Assembly: GCA_036397035.1 (NCBI GenBank)
Contig: DASWJS010000014.1
Location: forward strand, 1 to 64,000
Direction of reading: 5' to 3'
Source of the DNA: DASWJS01 sp036397035
Lineage (GTDB): Bacteria; Actinomycetota; AC-67
DNA length: 64,000 bases
A program made the translations under genes and the position numbers. Each line of letters opens with the position of its first letter. Within the stretch, counting starts at the first letter, position 1. Of the stretch, positions 8,607 through 16,992 are shown piece after piece. The notes beneath the pieces were generated by a model. That model saw only the letters and a program-made list of their open reading frames with translations, was not told where the DNA came from and ran no database searches.

Positions 8607-9727
8607 CGGCCGAGCAGCCACTCCACGTTGCCGCCCATCAGCGGGCCGCGCCGCTCGTCCGGCAAGCCGTCGAGCGCCCCCTCGTACGTCGCCAGCGGCT
8701 CGGCGATGCCTTCGGCGTGCGGCCAGTCGCTTCCGTACATGAACAGGTCGCCGGCCTGCTCGATCAAGCGAGCCGGGCTTTCGTATGCGAGCGCGCCGAC
8801 CCGAACCTGCCGGGCGACGTACTCGCTCGGTCGCAGCGGCAGCTCGGTCAGGGGGCGGCCGTGGCGGGCGGCGTAGAAGCCCCACGCGCCGTCGAGCATC
8901 AGCATGAACTGCGGGACCCAGTGCGCGGTCAGCTCGATGACGCCGACCCGCAGATCGGGGTGGCGCTGAAACGCGCCGTGAACGGCCATGTGCGCGAGCG
9001 CCGTCGCGGGCGCCACCCACAGCAGCGCCGAGGCGATGACCTTGTCCACCGGCTCCGGATCGTCGGCGAACAGCGCGGGGTCGAGCGGCTGGCGGAACCC
9101 GCCGACGTGGAAGATCGGGCTCACGCCGTGCTCGGTGAAGGACGACCACACCGGGTCGAGGTCGGGATGACCGAGCGCGCGCCCGCCGACGGGGCTCGGC
9201 GCGACCATCGCGAGCCGCACGCCGCCGGCGCTCAGCGTCGCAAGCTCCTCGTCGAGCCAGCCGGCGTCGGCGAGCGAGACGTGCGCGACGCCGTGGAGCC
9301 GGGCGTCGGCGGTGGTCTCGGCGATCCAGCGGTTGTAGGCGCGCATGTTCGCAAGGCGCGCCGGCGGCTCGAGCATCTCCTCCCACAGCAACCCGAAGTT
9401 GGGCAGCAAGATCGCCTCGTCGATCCCCCACAGGTCGAGCTGCTTGATGCGAGCGTCCGGGTCGGTGTACTCGATCGGCAACAGCTCGTCGTAGGACCCG
9501 TCCGCAGGCTCGCCGCGCTCGATGCGCAGACGCTCCTCGCCGATGGGCTTGGCCTTGCCGGGGCGCTGGATCTCGGCGAGGTAGAGCTTCCTGCCGCGGT
9601 GCGTCAGCCACGCGTAGCCCAGGTCGTCGTCCTCGATCGCGAGCGCGTCGTCGCGAAACGCGGGATCGATGCGCGCGCGCCAGCAGTCGCGCGGCTCGTA
9701 GACGTGCTGGTCGCCGTCGATGATCAC
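8603..9727 (-). CDS. Amidohydrolase family 2 metal-dependent hydrolase
   Basis: A 374-residue cytosolic protein of the amidohydrolase-related TIM-barrel family (ACMSD/gamma-resorcylate decarboxylase type). It starts MIIDGDQHVYEP, where DxHxxE supplies metal ligands, and ends the barrel with LFMYGSDWPHAEG, whose Asp is the catalytic base. These enzymes hydrolyse or decarboxylate cyclic and aromatic carboxylates; the substrate here is unknown. The GTG start at 9727 fits a TAGACT box 8 nt upstream with no Shine-Dalgarno. It lies downstream of the FabG/HadA/HadB-like genes on the same strand. Confidence 0.83.
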   Translation of the reverse strand: MIIDGDQHVYEPRDCWRARIDPAFRDDALAIEDDDLGYAWLTHRGRKLYLAEIQRPGKAKPIGEERLRIERGEPADGSYDELLPIEYTDPDARIKQLDLWGIDEAILLPNFGLLWEEMLEPPARLANMRAYNRWIAETTADARLHGVAHVSLADAGWLDEELATLSAGGVRLAMVAPSPVGGRALGHPDLDPVWSSFTEHGVSPIFHVGGFRQPLDPALFADDPEPVDKVIASALLWVAPATALAHMAVHGAFQRHPDLRVGVIELTAHWVPQFMLMLDGAWGFYAARHGRPLTELPLRPSEYVARQVRVGALAYESPARLIEQAGDLFMYGSDWPHAEGIAEPLATYEGALDGLPDERRGPLMGGNVEWLLGR

Positions 9728-9735
9728 GGCCGTCG

Positions 9736-9741
9736 AGTCTA
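9736..9741 (-). promoter_or_regulatory. TAGACT -10-like box for the amidohydrolase gene
   Basis: On the minus strand TAGACT is followed by 8 nt and then the GTG at 9727. It lies in the 28-bp gap after the MaoC gene, so the amidohydrolase and glycosyltransferase genes may have their own leaderless transcript. Confidence 0.4.
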
Positions 9742-9755
9742 CGCCGTGTCGCTGC

Positions 9756-10172
9756 TCAGGCGAGCCGAACGACCGCTTCGGCCTTGCTGACGTTCGTGCC
9801 CTCGGGCGACTCGGCTTCGACTTCGATCCGCACCCGGTTGTCGTCGAGCTTCTCCGCGACCCGGCCCTTCACCACGACGGTCGCGCCCTCGGTCGGGACG
9901 ACGACCGGGGACGTGAACCGGTTCTTGAAACTCACGACCGCACCGGGGTCGCCGCACCAGTCGGTGACGTACTGGCCGATGCGGGCCATCGTGTGCATCC
10001 CGGTCGCGATCGTGTCGGGCAGGCCCACTGCTCGGGCGAACTCCGGGCTCCAGTGGATCGGGTTGAAGTCGCCGCTCGCTCCGGCGTACATCACGAGGTT
10101 CACGCGCTCGACCCGATACTCCCAGGGCTTGAGGTCCTCGCCCTGTGCGACGTCGGCGTAGTTGATGGTCAT
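9756..10172 (-). CDS. hadB: MaoC-like (R)-hydratase/dehydratase, HadB-type subunit
   Basis: A 138-residue hot-dog-fold protein. GDFNPIHWSPEFARAVGLPD is the hydratase-2 motif with catalytic Asp and His. In mycobacteria HadB is the catalytic subunit that dehydrates 3-hydroxyacyl-ACP in fatty-acid elongation. The partner HadA-like gene overlaps it by 4 bp upstream. Its place between rpmG and the tRNA-Trp/secE/nusG block matches hadAB of Actinomycetota. Other MaoC roles, such as enoyl-CoA hydration, cannot be excluded. Confidence 0.85.
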   Translation of the reverse strand: MTINYADVAQGEDLKPWEYRVERVNLVMYAGASGDFNPIHWSPEFARAVGLPDTIATGMHTMARIGQYVTDWCGDPGAVVSFKNRFTSPVVVPTEGATVVVKGRVAEKLDDNRVRIEVEAESPEGTNVSKAEAVVRLA

Positions 10173-10627
10173 GACGCCTCCTCCGCGGTTCCGCGCGACA
10201 CGATGACCGCGCGAGCCGTCGCGACGCTCTCTCCCGACTCGGTCGAGATCGCCGCCTCGACGGTGAAGAACTCGTTCTTGCCGCGCGCGGTGATGTCGGT
10301 GATCGTCGGCTCGCCGACCAGCCGCATGCCCGGCACGACCGGCCGGTGCAGCTCGTAGGACTGCTCGCCGTGCACGACCCGGGAGTAGTCCAGGCCGAGG
10401 TCCGGGTCGCCGATCACTTGCGGCGAGTACCGGAAGTTGAGCACGGTCAGGAACGTCGGCGGCGCGATGATGTCCGGATAGCCGGCCGCCTTCGCCGCCT
10501 TCTCGTCGGTGTAGACGGGATTCGTCTCCCCGATCGCCTGCGCGAACTCCTTGATCCTCTCCCGTCCGACTTCGTAGGGAGCCGAAGCCGGGTACTTCTT
10601 ACCGATCAGCGACTTGTTGAGCGGCAT
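10169..10627 (-). CDS. hadA: MaoC N-terminal-type dehydratase, HadA-like subunit
   Basis: A 152-residue protein with the FAS1-like dehydratase domain: GETNPVYTDEKAAKAAGYPD and IIAPPTFLTVL near the N-terminus and VHGEQSYELHRPVVPGMRL in the middle. It lacks the catalytic Asp-His pair, as HadA does, and is expected to form a heterodimer with the next gene product. It starts 1 bp after the stop of the FabG-like gene, so the three form one operon. Confidence 0.84.
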   Translation of the reverse strand: MPLNKSLIGKKYPASAPYEVGRERIKEFAQAIGETNPVYTDEKAAKAAGYPDIIAPPTFLTVLNFRYSPQVIGDPDLGLDYSRVVHGEQSYELHRPVVPGMRLVGEPTITDITARGKNEFFTVEAAISTESGESVATARAVIVSRGTAEEAS

Positions 10628-10628
10628 G

Positions 10629-11435
10629 TCAGCCTCCGAGCTGTCCGCCGGTCACGGGGATGACGACGCCCGAGACGAAGTCCGAGTCGGGCGAGGCGAG
10701 GAAGGCGTGGACGTTGGCGATGTCCTCGGGCTGCCCGTACCGGCCGAGCGCGATCATCATCAGCGCCATGTTGCGCGTCGCCTCCGGGATGCCCAGCTCC
10801 GCCCCCTGCTCCTTCGAGGCCGTCAAGCGCGTCTCGACGAAGCCCGGCGCGACGCAGTTGACGTTGATCCAGAACGGGCCGAGTTCGCGCGCGAGCGTCT
10901 TGGTCAGCGCGATGAGCCCGCCCTTGGCCGCGGTGTAGTTGGCCTGCCCCGCGTTGCCCGCGAGCGCCGCGACCGAGGACGTGAAGACGACCTTGCGGTT
11001 GTACGCGGGCTGGCCTTGCTCCGCCTTCTCCTTCTTGGCGGCCTCGCGCATGAACGGCATCGCGGCGTAGGTGACGTTGTAGGCGGTGTAGAGGTTGACC
11101 TTGATCACGAAGTCCCAGATGTCGGGCCCCATGTTGTGGAAGGTCTTGTCGCGCGTGATGCCGGCATTGTTGATCAGGATGTCGAGCTGGCCGAACTCGT
11201 CGACCGCGGCCTTCACCAGGCCCTGTGCGTCCTCGAGCTGGGTGAGGTCTCCGGCGAAGGAGACGGCCTGGCCGCCGTTCTTCTTGATCTCCTCCGCGGC
11301 CTCTTGGGCGGGCTCGGCGTCGACGTCGGCGACGACGAGCCGAGCGCCGTCGGCGGCGAGCCGCAACGCCGTCGCGCGCCCGATCCCCCGGCCCGATCCG
11401 GTGACGATGGCAACCTTGTTTTCGAGTCGACTCAT
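10629..11435 (-). CDS. SDR-family 3-oxoacyl-(ACP) reductase, FabG-like
   Basis: A 268-residue short-chain dehydrogenase. The Rossmann motif is VTGSGRGIGRATAL, followed by NNAGITRD, the catalytic Ser in VFTSSVAALAG and the Tyr-x3-Lys of NYTAAKGG. It probably reduces a 3-oxoacyl thioester with NADPH, ahead of dehydration by the HadA/HadB pair encoded next. An insertion around residues 130-145 (REAAKKEKAEQGQP) is longer than in E. coli FabG. GAGGAGG lies just before the ATG at 11435. Confidence 0.88.
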   Translation of the reverse strand: MSRLENKVAIVTGSGRGIGRATALRLAADGARLVVADVDAEPAQEAAEEIKKNGGQAVSFAGDLTQLEDAQGLVKAAVDEFGQLDILINNAGITRDKTFHNMGPDIWDFVIKVNLYTAYNVTYAAMPFMREAAKKEKAEQGQPAYNRKVVFTSSVAALAGNAGQANYTAAKGGLIALTKTLARELGPFWINVNCVAPGFVETRLTASKEQGAELGIPEATRNMALMMIALGRYGQPEDIANVHAFLASPDSDFVSGVVIPVTGGQLGG

Positions 11436-11584
11436 GGCTTCCTCCTCGGGTGGAAGCCAGAAACTTACCCACCGGTAACCGGCCCCGTCAATGCAGCGTG
11501 CAGGACTTCACCGGGGTCACGTCGAATCTCGATGCTTCAGGACGAGGCTCCCCACGAGGGAGCCTTCCTCGACGGAGGTTCAAG

Positions 11585-12094
11585 ATGAAGCGGATCCAGG
11601 TCATGGTCTTGGCGGCGGCGGCGCTGGCGTTCTCGCTCAGCCCCGCGCACGCCCGGACGGCACGGCAGTACTACGTCGGCGGGTCCGACGCGGTCGCGGG
11701 ATTCTGCGACCCCGAAGCTCGTGGAGAAGACAACCGAAACATCGGGTACGTGTGCTTCTCGCTGGACACCTCAGGGGGCGGCGCGGACCGGGGGAAGCGC
11801 CTGGACCTCACGATCGAGGACGACGTGCTCAACCCCGTCCCCTTCTTCTGGATCTTCGAGGACGCCAACGGAGACTGCGTGGGAGCGAGCGAGGACCCGA
11901 CGGCCGCCTGTCCGAACGCCGCCGGCGGCTGCGGCGAGGTCACGAACCTGGCGATCCCCAACGGGGCCGTCGAGATCGTGGTGGCGCTCGAAGGGCCCGT
12001 GCTCGGAGCGCTGGACTGCCTCGTCTTCGGCGGCGGCGAGGAGCAGGGACATGCGACGCTCGGCTCGGCGCTGATGAACGTGCACAGCCTCTAG
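11585..12094 (+). CDS. Secreted protein of unknown function
   Basis: A 169-residue protein with a signal peptide (MKRIQVMVLAAAALAFSLSP, cleavage near AHA-RT). The mature part has about six Cys residues that could form disulfides, and acidic turns such as FEDANGDCVGASEDP that might bind calcium. No family is recognised. A GGAGG ribosome site ends 6 nt before the ATG at 11585. It is divergent from the FabG operon and converges with rpmG. It has a general likeness to the secreted protein at 17912-18589 (signal peptide, acidic beta-rich body), but no clear homology. Confidence 0.7.
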   Translation: MKRIQVMVLAAAALAFSLSPAHARTARQYYVGGSDAVAGFCDPEARGEDNRNIGYVCFSLDTSGGGADRGKRLDLTIEDDVLNPVPFFWIFEDANGDCVGASEDPTAACPNAAGGCGEVTNLAIPNGAVEIVVALEGPVLGALDCLVFGGGEEQGHATLGSALMNVHSL

Positions 12095-12110
12095 TAGCGG
12101 TACGCAGCCT

Positions 12111-12275
12111 CTAGCGCGTTTCCTTGTGGGGGGTGTGCTTGCCGCACCAGCGGCAGAACTTCCGCATCTCCAGGCGGTCGCGGTCGTTGACCTTGTTTTT
12201 GGTCGTCTGGTAGTTGCGCCGCTTACAGTCCTCGCAGGCGAGGGTGATACCCGGACGCTTGTCACTCTTGGCCAT
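12111..12275 (-). CDS. rpmG: 50S ribosomal protein L33
   Basis: A 54-residue protein read directly from the minus strand. It starts MAKSDKRPGITLACEDC and carries the two zinc-binding pairs CEDC and CRWC. This is the zinc-containing L33 type. It lies between tRNA-Met and the fatty-acid dehydratase operon, matching the actinobacterial tRNA-Thr, tRNA-Met, rpmG, hadAB order except for the inserted secreted-protein gene. Confidence 0.95.
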   Translation of the reverse strand: MAKSDKRPGITLACEDCKRRNYQTTKNKVNDRDRLEMRKFCRWCGKHTPHKETR

Positions 12276-12299
12276 CTAGCTTCCTTCTCGTCGTTTGCG

Positions 12300-12371
12300 T
12301 AGCGGGGGGCGGGATCGAACCGCCGACACTGCGATTATGAGCCGCATGCTCTACCACTGAGCTACCCCGCC
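12300..12371 (-). tRNA. trnM: tRNA-Met (anticodon CAU), elongator type
   Basis: On the minus strand the 5' arm GGCGGGG (12371-12365) pairs with CCCCGCU (G1-U72 wobble). The anticodon loop is CUCAUAA and the T loop UUCGAUC. No CCA is encoded. The G1-U72 pair matches elongator tRNA-Met as I recall it in Streptomyces, rather than an initiator with its unpaired 1-72 position; tRNA-Ile2 also has CAU and is not strictly excluded. Confidence 0.92.
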
Positions 12372-12401
12372 GGGGGCATGCAGTGTATCGAGCCACCCAC
12401 G

Positions 12402-12474
12402 AGCTGGCGACGGGACTTGAACCCGTGACCTCGGCTTTACCAAAGCCGTGCTCTACCGCCTGAGCTACGCCAGC
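12402..12474 (-). tRNA. trnT: tRNA-Thr (anticodon GGU)
   Basis: On the minus strand the acceptor 5' arm GCUGGCG (12474-12468) pairs with CGCCAGC. The anticodon loop UUGGUAA is held by CGGCU/AGCCG, and the T loop is UUCAAGU. No CCA is encoded. It is followed 30 bp later by tRNA-Met and then rpmG, probably one transcript. Confidence 0.95.
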
Positions 12475-12508
12475 GAACGGCACGGGAGTCTACCAGCGCC
12501 CGCGCTGC

Positions 12509-13669
12509 TCAGAAGCCGCTTCTCAGCGCCAGCGGCGGTCGCAGCCCGTGCGTCGCGAGGCCGAGAACCTTCAGCGAGCCGAGCCCGCCCGGGTCCACGA
12601 GCGTCGCGGCGTCACCGCGCGCGCCGAAGCTCGCGACGGCGTGCCGCCACTGCCCCGCCGTCTCCTGGCCGGCTTGGCGCGCTCGAAGCTCGTCCAGGAT
12701 CGAGCGATAGCCGAGGGCGTGGAGGGCGGCGCGCTGATCGGTCGGACCGTACGGGACCAGGCCGGCCCTGCGCGCCGCCCGGGCGAGACTCCCGAAGTCG
12801 ACCGGCCCGGTGATGTCGGTCGAGCCGGGGTCGGCAAGGAGATCGGTGACGAGTCGGTGGCCCCGGTACCCGCGGATCGGCTCGGGCGCTTCGCCTCGGG
12901 CGAAGCCGTAGTCGACGATCAGCGCGACCCCGCGGCGCAGGACGCGGGCGATCGACTCGACGATCGCCGCCGCGCCGGGCGCGAACGGGAACTCCGTCGG
13001 CGGAGGCCCGTGCGGCGCGACTGGCTCGCCGTCCGGCGGCGCGACTCGTGGCTCGCCGTCCGGCGGCGCGACTCGTGGCTCGCCGTCCTGCGGCGCGACG
13101 GGGGGCGTGACGGTGGGCTCGCCTTCGCGCTCGATCAGCTCGCCGTCGCGTTCGGCGACCATGACCTCGCGCAGCGAGCCGTCGCGCGAGCGCAGCAGAT
13201 GGAACGGCAGGTTGTCAAACAGTTCGTTGGCGACGACGAGCCCGTCGACGGGCGCGGCGACCGCCGCGAGGTCCGCGACCGCCGCGAGGCCGCGTTCTGC
13301 GATGGCGGCGCGCTGGCGCGCGCCCTGCTCGACCGCGACGACTCGAAGCGCGGACGCGAGCGCGTGATGCTCGAGCGAGTCGCGCACCTGCGCGCCGAGC
13401 AGGCCGTCCCCGGCGCCGAGGTCGATCAGGGTGAACGACGGCGGCTTGCCGAGCTGCTCCCAGGTATCGACGGCCTGGCGCGCGAGGCAGGCGGCGAAGA
13501 CGGGCGACACGTGCGGGGACGTGACGAAGTCGCCCGCCGGGCCGACGGGCGCTCGCGAGAAGAAGCCGTCGTCGGGGTCGTAGAGCGCCGCCGTCATGTA
13601 GTCCGCGAACGTGATCGGGCCTTCGGACCGGATGCGCGCGACGAGGCGCTCGCGAAGCTGGCTCGCCAT
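12509..13669 (-). CDS. SAM-dependent methyltransferase, MidA/NDUFAF7 (DUF185) family
   Basis: A 386-residue protein. GPITFADYMTAALYDPDDGF and VGPAGDFVTSPHVSPVFA near the N-terminus and the SAM loop FTLIDLGAGDGLLG identify the family. The mitochondrial member NDUFAF7 methylates an arginine of the 49-kDa (NuoD-type) subunit during complex I assembly; bacterial roles are less clear, but this window also encodes NuoD. Residues about 188-215 are a 9-residue repeat (unit PRVAPPDGE) not expected in the family. The ATG at 13669 is preferred over an upstream GTG because a TAGCGT box ends 7 nt before it. Confidence 0.86.
   Translation of the reverse strand: MASQLRERLVARIRSEGPITFADYMTAALYDPDDGFFSRAPVGPAGDFVTSPHVSPVFAACLARQAVDTWEQLGKPPSFTLIDLGAGDGLLGAQVRDSLEHHALASALRVVAVEQGARQRAAIAERGLAAVADLAAVAAPVDGLVVANELFDNLPFHLLRSRDGSLREVMVAERDGELIEREGEPTVTPPVAPQDGEPRVAPPDGEPRVAPPDGEPVAPHGPPPTEFPFAPGAAAIVESIARVLRRGVALIVDYGFARGEAPEPIRGYRGHRLVTDLLADPGSTDITGPVDFGSLARAARRAGLVPYGPTDQRAALHALGYRSILDELRARQAGQETAGQWRHAVASFGARGDAATLVDPGGLGSLKVLGLATHGLRPPLALRSGF
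13023..13103. repeat. Three tandem copies of a 27-bp repeat inside the MidA-like gene
   Basis: Copies at 13023-13049 and 13050-13076 are identical; the third (13077-13103) differs at a few positions. The unit keeps the frame and encodes a Pro/Asp/Gly-rich 9-residue linker. Such perfect copies suggest recent slippage. Confidence 0.9.
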
Positions 13670-13676
13670 CGCCGAC

Positions 13677-13694
13677 ACGCTACCGGGATATCGT
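13677..13694. promoter_or_regulatory. Back-to-back -10 boxes in a 34-bp divergent intergenic region
   Basis: On the minus strand TAGCGT (13682-13677) ends 7 nt before the MidA-like ATG at 13669. On the plus strand TATCGT (13689-13694) ends 9 nt before the ATG at 13704. The whole gap is 34 bp, too short for two separate standard promoters with leaders, so both transcripts are probably leaderless and share the same DNA. Confidence 0.5.
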
Positions 13695-13703
13695 GACGCC
13701 GCG

Positions 13704-14870
13704 ATGGACCTCCCCTGGCCCGATCACGCCGCCGTTCGAGCGCAGTGGCCGCTCGACCCCGCGGTCACGTTCCTGAACCACGGCTCGTTCGGCGCGTGCC
13801 CGTCGCCGGTGCTGGAGGAGCAGAGCCGGTGGCGCGCGCTGCTCGAACGCCAGCCGGTCGCGTTCTTCGAGTCGGCGCTCGCCGGGCACCTTGCGCACGC
13901 GCGAGCGCGGGTTGCCGGTTTCCTGGGCGCGGAGGAAGACGGCCTCGTGTTCCTGCCCAACACGACCACCGGCGTGAACACGGTGCTGAAGGGGCTCGCG
14001 CTCGGGCCGGGCGACGAGGTCGTGTTCACCGATCATGCCTACCCGGCTGTGGACAACCTGATCCGCACGCTCTGCGCGGACACCGGCGCAGATTTCGCGT
14101 GCGTCCCGTTGCCGCTCCCCCTGCCCGAGCCGGACGCGATCGTCGCCGCGGTGATGGACGCGGTGACCGAACGCACGCGGGTCGTCGTCGTCGACCAGGT
14201 CACGTCCGCCACGGCCGCGATCCTGCCGGTCGAGCGGATCGTGCGCGAGTGCCGCTCGCGAGGAGTGCTCTCGCTCGTCGACGCGGCGCACGCCCCGGCG
14301 ATGCTCCCGGTGGACCTTCGCGCCCTCGACGCGGACTTCTGGGTCGGCAACTTCCACAAGTGGCTCTGCGCGCCGAAGGGCGCAGCGGGGTTGGTGGTCC
14401 GCGCGGAGCATCGGACCCGGCTCACGCCGCTCGTCACCTCGCACGCGCACCTGACGGGGTTTCAGGCGCCCTTCGACTGGACGGGCACGCACGACCCGAC
14501 GGCGATCCTGAGCGTGCCGGCGGCCATCGACTTCCTCGGCGGCCTCGGGTTCGAGCGCATCCGGGCCTACGGACACGCGCTCGCGCTCGCGGCGCGCGAC
14601 GGGCTCGCCGAGGCGTTCGGGACCGAGCCGCTCGTGCCCGAGCCGGCGCTCGGGATGATGGCCTCGATCGAGCTACCGCGCGGGCTGGTCGCCACGCGTG
14701 AGCACGCGTGGGCGCTGCACGATCGCGTCGTGGCCGAGACCGCGCTGGAGCTGCCGTTCAACGCGTGGAACGGCCGGGGGATCGTGCGGGTTTCCTGCCA
14801 CGCTTACAACCATCCCGACGAGGTCGAGCGGCTGCTGCGCGACCTGCCGGCGGTGCTCGCGCGCGCATGA
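13704..14870 (+). CDS. Class V aminotransferase-like PLP enzyme (isopenicillin N epimerase type)
   Basis: A 388-residue fold-type I PLP enzyme. It begins with TFLNHGSFGACPSPVLEEQ, the hallmark of the isopenicillin-N-epimerase/cysteine-desulfurase-like branch. NTTTGVNTVLKGL binds the cofactor phosphate, VDAAHAPAM provides the Asp that holds the pyridine, and GNFHKWLCAPKG supplies the Schiff-base Lys. The reaction is not specified by sequence; epimerase, desulfurase and lyase relatives exist. Its last 4 bp overlap the next start (ATGA), so it is co-translated with thiolase-like genes, an unusual partnership. Confidence 0.85.
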   Translation: MDLPWPDHAAVRAQWPLDPAVTFLNHGSFGACPSPVLEEQSRWRALLERQPVAFFESALAGHLAHARARVAGFLGAEEDGLVFLPNTTTGVNTVLKGLALGPGDEVVFTDHAYPAVDNLIRTLCADTGADFACVPLPLPLPEPDAIVAAVMDAVTERTRVVVVDQVTSATAAILPVERIVRECRSRGVLSLVDAAHAPAMLPVDLRALDADFWVGNFHKWLCAPKGAAGLVVRAEHRTRLTPLVTSHAHLTGFQAPFDWTGTHDPTAILSVPAAIDFLGGLGFERIRAYGHALALAARDGLAEAFGTEPLVPEPALGMMASIELPRGLVATREHAWALHDRVVAETALELPFNAWNGRGIVRVSCHAYNHPDEVERLLRDLPAVLARA

Positions 14871-15853
14871 TCCGGCCCGTCCACGTCGTCGCGAGCGCGA
14901 TCACCGACCTGCGCGCGCCGACGCCGGAGGTCACCACGGCGGAGATGGCCTTCGACGTCGCGCGAGCCGCGGTCGAGCGCAGCGGCCTTCCGCGTGGCTC
15001 GATCGGGGTGACAGTCTCGGCGTCCTCGGACATGCTCGAAGGACGATCGTTCAACTTCGTGCGCGGGCTCGAGGCGCTCGGCGCGCACCCCGCGGTGCAC
15101 GAGCGGCACCTGGAGATGGACGGCGCCTGGGCGGCGTATTACGCATGGCTCCTCATCCAGACCGGCGAGTTCGACGGCGCGCTCGTCGTGGCGTGGGGCA
15201 AGACGTCCGAAGGCTCGACGGCGCGCGTGCTGAACACGCGGCTCGACCCGTTCGTGCTCGCGCCGCTCGGCCTGGACGACGTCGCGTGCGCGGGGTTGCA
15301 GGCGGACGCGTTCGTGGCGCGCGCGGGCCTCGGGGTCGAGTCCATCGACGAAGTCGCCGCGCGCGCCGGCCGGGCGCCCTCGGACGAGATCGTCGCCTCC
15401 CCGCTCACGCGCGCGCACCTGCCGGACCTGGTGGACGGCGCGTGCGCGCTCGTGCTGAGCGCCGGCGGCGAGGGCCCCGTCATTCGCGGTGCCGATCATC
15501 GGATCGAGCCGGGCGCGCTCGGTCACCGCGACCTGTCGCGCGCGGTCTCGGCGCGAGCGGCGGCCGAGCGCGCGCGCGCGATGGCGGGTTGGGACACGCG
15601 GGTGGACCTGGCCGAGGTCGGCTCGTCCTACGCGCACCAGGAGTTGATGCTGCGCGAGGCGCTGGCGCTGGACGGCGAGCGCGTCAACCCGTCGGGCGGG
15701 CCGATGGTGGCCGACCCGATCATGGCGACCGGCTTGATCCGGCTCGCGGAGGCCGCCGCGCGCGCCGGACCCGGCGAGCGCGCGCTGGCGCACGCGGCGA
15801 CCGGCCCGGCCATGCAGCAGAACGTCGTGTGGCTGCTGGAAGGAGCGGCGTGA
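14867..15853 (+). CDS. Thiolase-superfamily protein lacking the active-site cysteine
   Basis: A 328-residue protein with the thiolase fold plan: an N-terminal AFDVARAAVERSGL helix, the dimer-core segment AAYYAWLLIQTGEFDGALVV and a late NPSGGPMVADPIMATGLIRL loop. The position of the nucleophilic Cys has MDGAWAAYY instead, so it cannot act as a classical thiolase. The start overlaps the aminotransferase stop and the end overlaps the next thiolase start (GTGA). It may be the structural or substrate-binding partner of a heteromeric thiolase or retro-aldolase. Confidence 0.75.
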   Translation: MIRPVHVVASAITDLRAPTPEVTTAEMAFDVARAAVERSGLPRGSIGVTVSASSDMLEGRSFNFVRGLEALGAHPAVHERHLEMDGAWAAYYAWLLIQTGEFDGALVVAWGKTSEGSTARVLNTRLDPFVLAPLGLDDVACAGLQADAFVARAGLGVESIDEVAARAGRAPSDEIVASPLTRAHLPDLVDGACALVLSAGGEGPVIRGADHRIEPGALGHRDLSRAVSARAAAERARAMAGWDTRVDLAEVGSSYAHQELMLREALALDGERVNPSGGPMVADPIMATGLIRLAEAAARAGPGERALAHAATGPAMQQNVVWLLEGAA

Positions 15854-16992
15854 ACCGCGTCGCGGTGCTCGGCGCGGGCCAGACGCACCATGCGTCGAAG
15901 CGCACCGACGTGAGCATCGCCGGGCTCGTCCGCGAGGCGATCGAGCGCGCGCTCGCCGACGCCCGCCTCGAGCCGGCCGACCTCGACGCGGTCGTGCTCG
16001 GCACGGCGCCGGACTTCTTCGAAGGGATCATGCAGCCCGAGCAGTGGCTCGCCGGCGCGCTGGGCGCCGTGGGCAAGCCGCTCATCCGGATGCACACCGC
16101 GGGCAGCGTCGGCGGCTCGACCGCCGTCGCGGCCGCGGCGCACGTCGGGTCGGGCCTGTTCGAACGCGTGCTCGCCATCGCCTTCGAGAAGCACTCCGAG
16201 AGCGACGCGCTCTGGGGGCTGTCGCCACGCTCGCCGTTCGGCCGCGCGTTCGGCGCGGGCGCCGGCGCGTTCTTCGCCCCGGCGTGCCGCCTGTACATGG
16301 AGCGCACCGGCGCGCCGCCCGAGATCGGGCCGCGCCTTGCGGTCAAGGCGCGAGCGAACGCGCTCCGCAACCCCTACGCGCACGTGCGGAAGGCAACGAC
16401 GCTGGACGAGGTGCTGGATTCGCCGATGCTCTGGGACCCGTTGCGGCGGCTCGAGTGCTGCCCGACCTCCGACGGCGCGGCCGCGATGGTGCTCGGTTCG
16501 GAGCGGGCGGCGCGCGGCCGGACGGACGCGGCGTGGGTACGCGGCGCGGCGGCGATGGCCGAGGCGGCGGAGATCCCGGGACGCGACCTCGGCGACCCGG
16601 ACGTCGGTCGCGCGTGCGCGGCGCACGTCTACCGGCAAGCGGGGATCGCCGACCCAGCGCGCGAGCTGGACGTGGCGGAGATCTACGAGCCCTTCAGTTG
16701 GATCGAGGCGATGTGGTACGAGAACCTCGGCTTCGCCGAGTCGGGATGGCGATTCTTCGACGAGGGCGCGACCGAGCCGGGCGGCGCGCTGCCGGTGAAC
16801 CCGAGCGGCGGCGTGCTCTGCACGAACCCGATCGGCGCCTCGGGCATGATCCGCATGGTCGAGGCGGCGCAGCACGTGCGCGGACGCATCGACGGCGGGC
16901 ACCAGGTCGACGGAGCGCGCCTCGCGCTCGGTCACGCCTACGGCGGCGCATCCAACTACGTCGCGATGATGGTCTTCGGGAGCGAGCCGTGA
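15850..16992 (+). CDS. Thiolase-superfamily lipid-transfer-type enzyme (Ltp2/SCP-x-like)
   Basis: A 380-residue thiolase-fold protein. It begins VAVLGAGQTHHASKRTDVSI, and ends with NPSGGVLCTNPIGASGMIRM and LGHAYGGASNYVAMMV. The usual nucleophile loop reads HTAGSVGGST, with Ser where thiolases have Cys. DVAEIYEPFSWIEAMWYENL resembles the region with catalytic Tyr in Ltp2-type steroid side-chain aldolases, which work with DUF35 partners. A tandem DUF35 protein follows directly, supporting an acyl-CoA aldolase or thiolase complex. The GTG start has an AGGAG site and overlaps the previous stop. Confidence 0.8.
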   Translation: MNRVAVLGAGQTHHASKRTDVSIAGLVREAIERALADARLEPADLDAVVLGTAPDFFEGIMQPEQWLAGALGAVGKPLIRMHTAGSVGGSTAVAAAAHVGSGLFERVLAIAFEKHSESDALWGLSPRSPFGRAFGAGAGAFFAPACRLYMERTGAPPEIGPRLAVKARANALRNPYAHVRKATTLDEVLDSPMLWDPLRRLECCPTSDGAAAMVLGSERAARGRTDAAWVRGAAAMAEAAEIPGRDLGDPDVGRACAAHVYRQAGIADPARELDVAEIYEPFSWIEAMWYENLGFAESGWRFFDEGATEPGGALPVNPSGGVLCTNPIGASGMIRMVEAAQHVRGRIDGGHQVDGARLALGHAYGGASNYVAMMVFGSEP

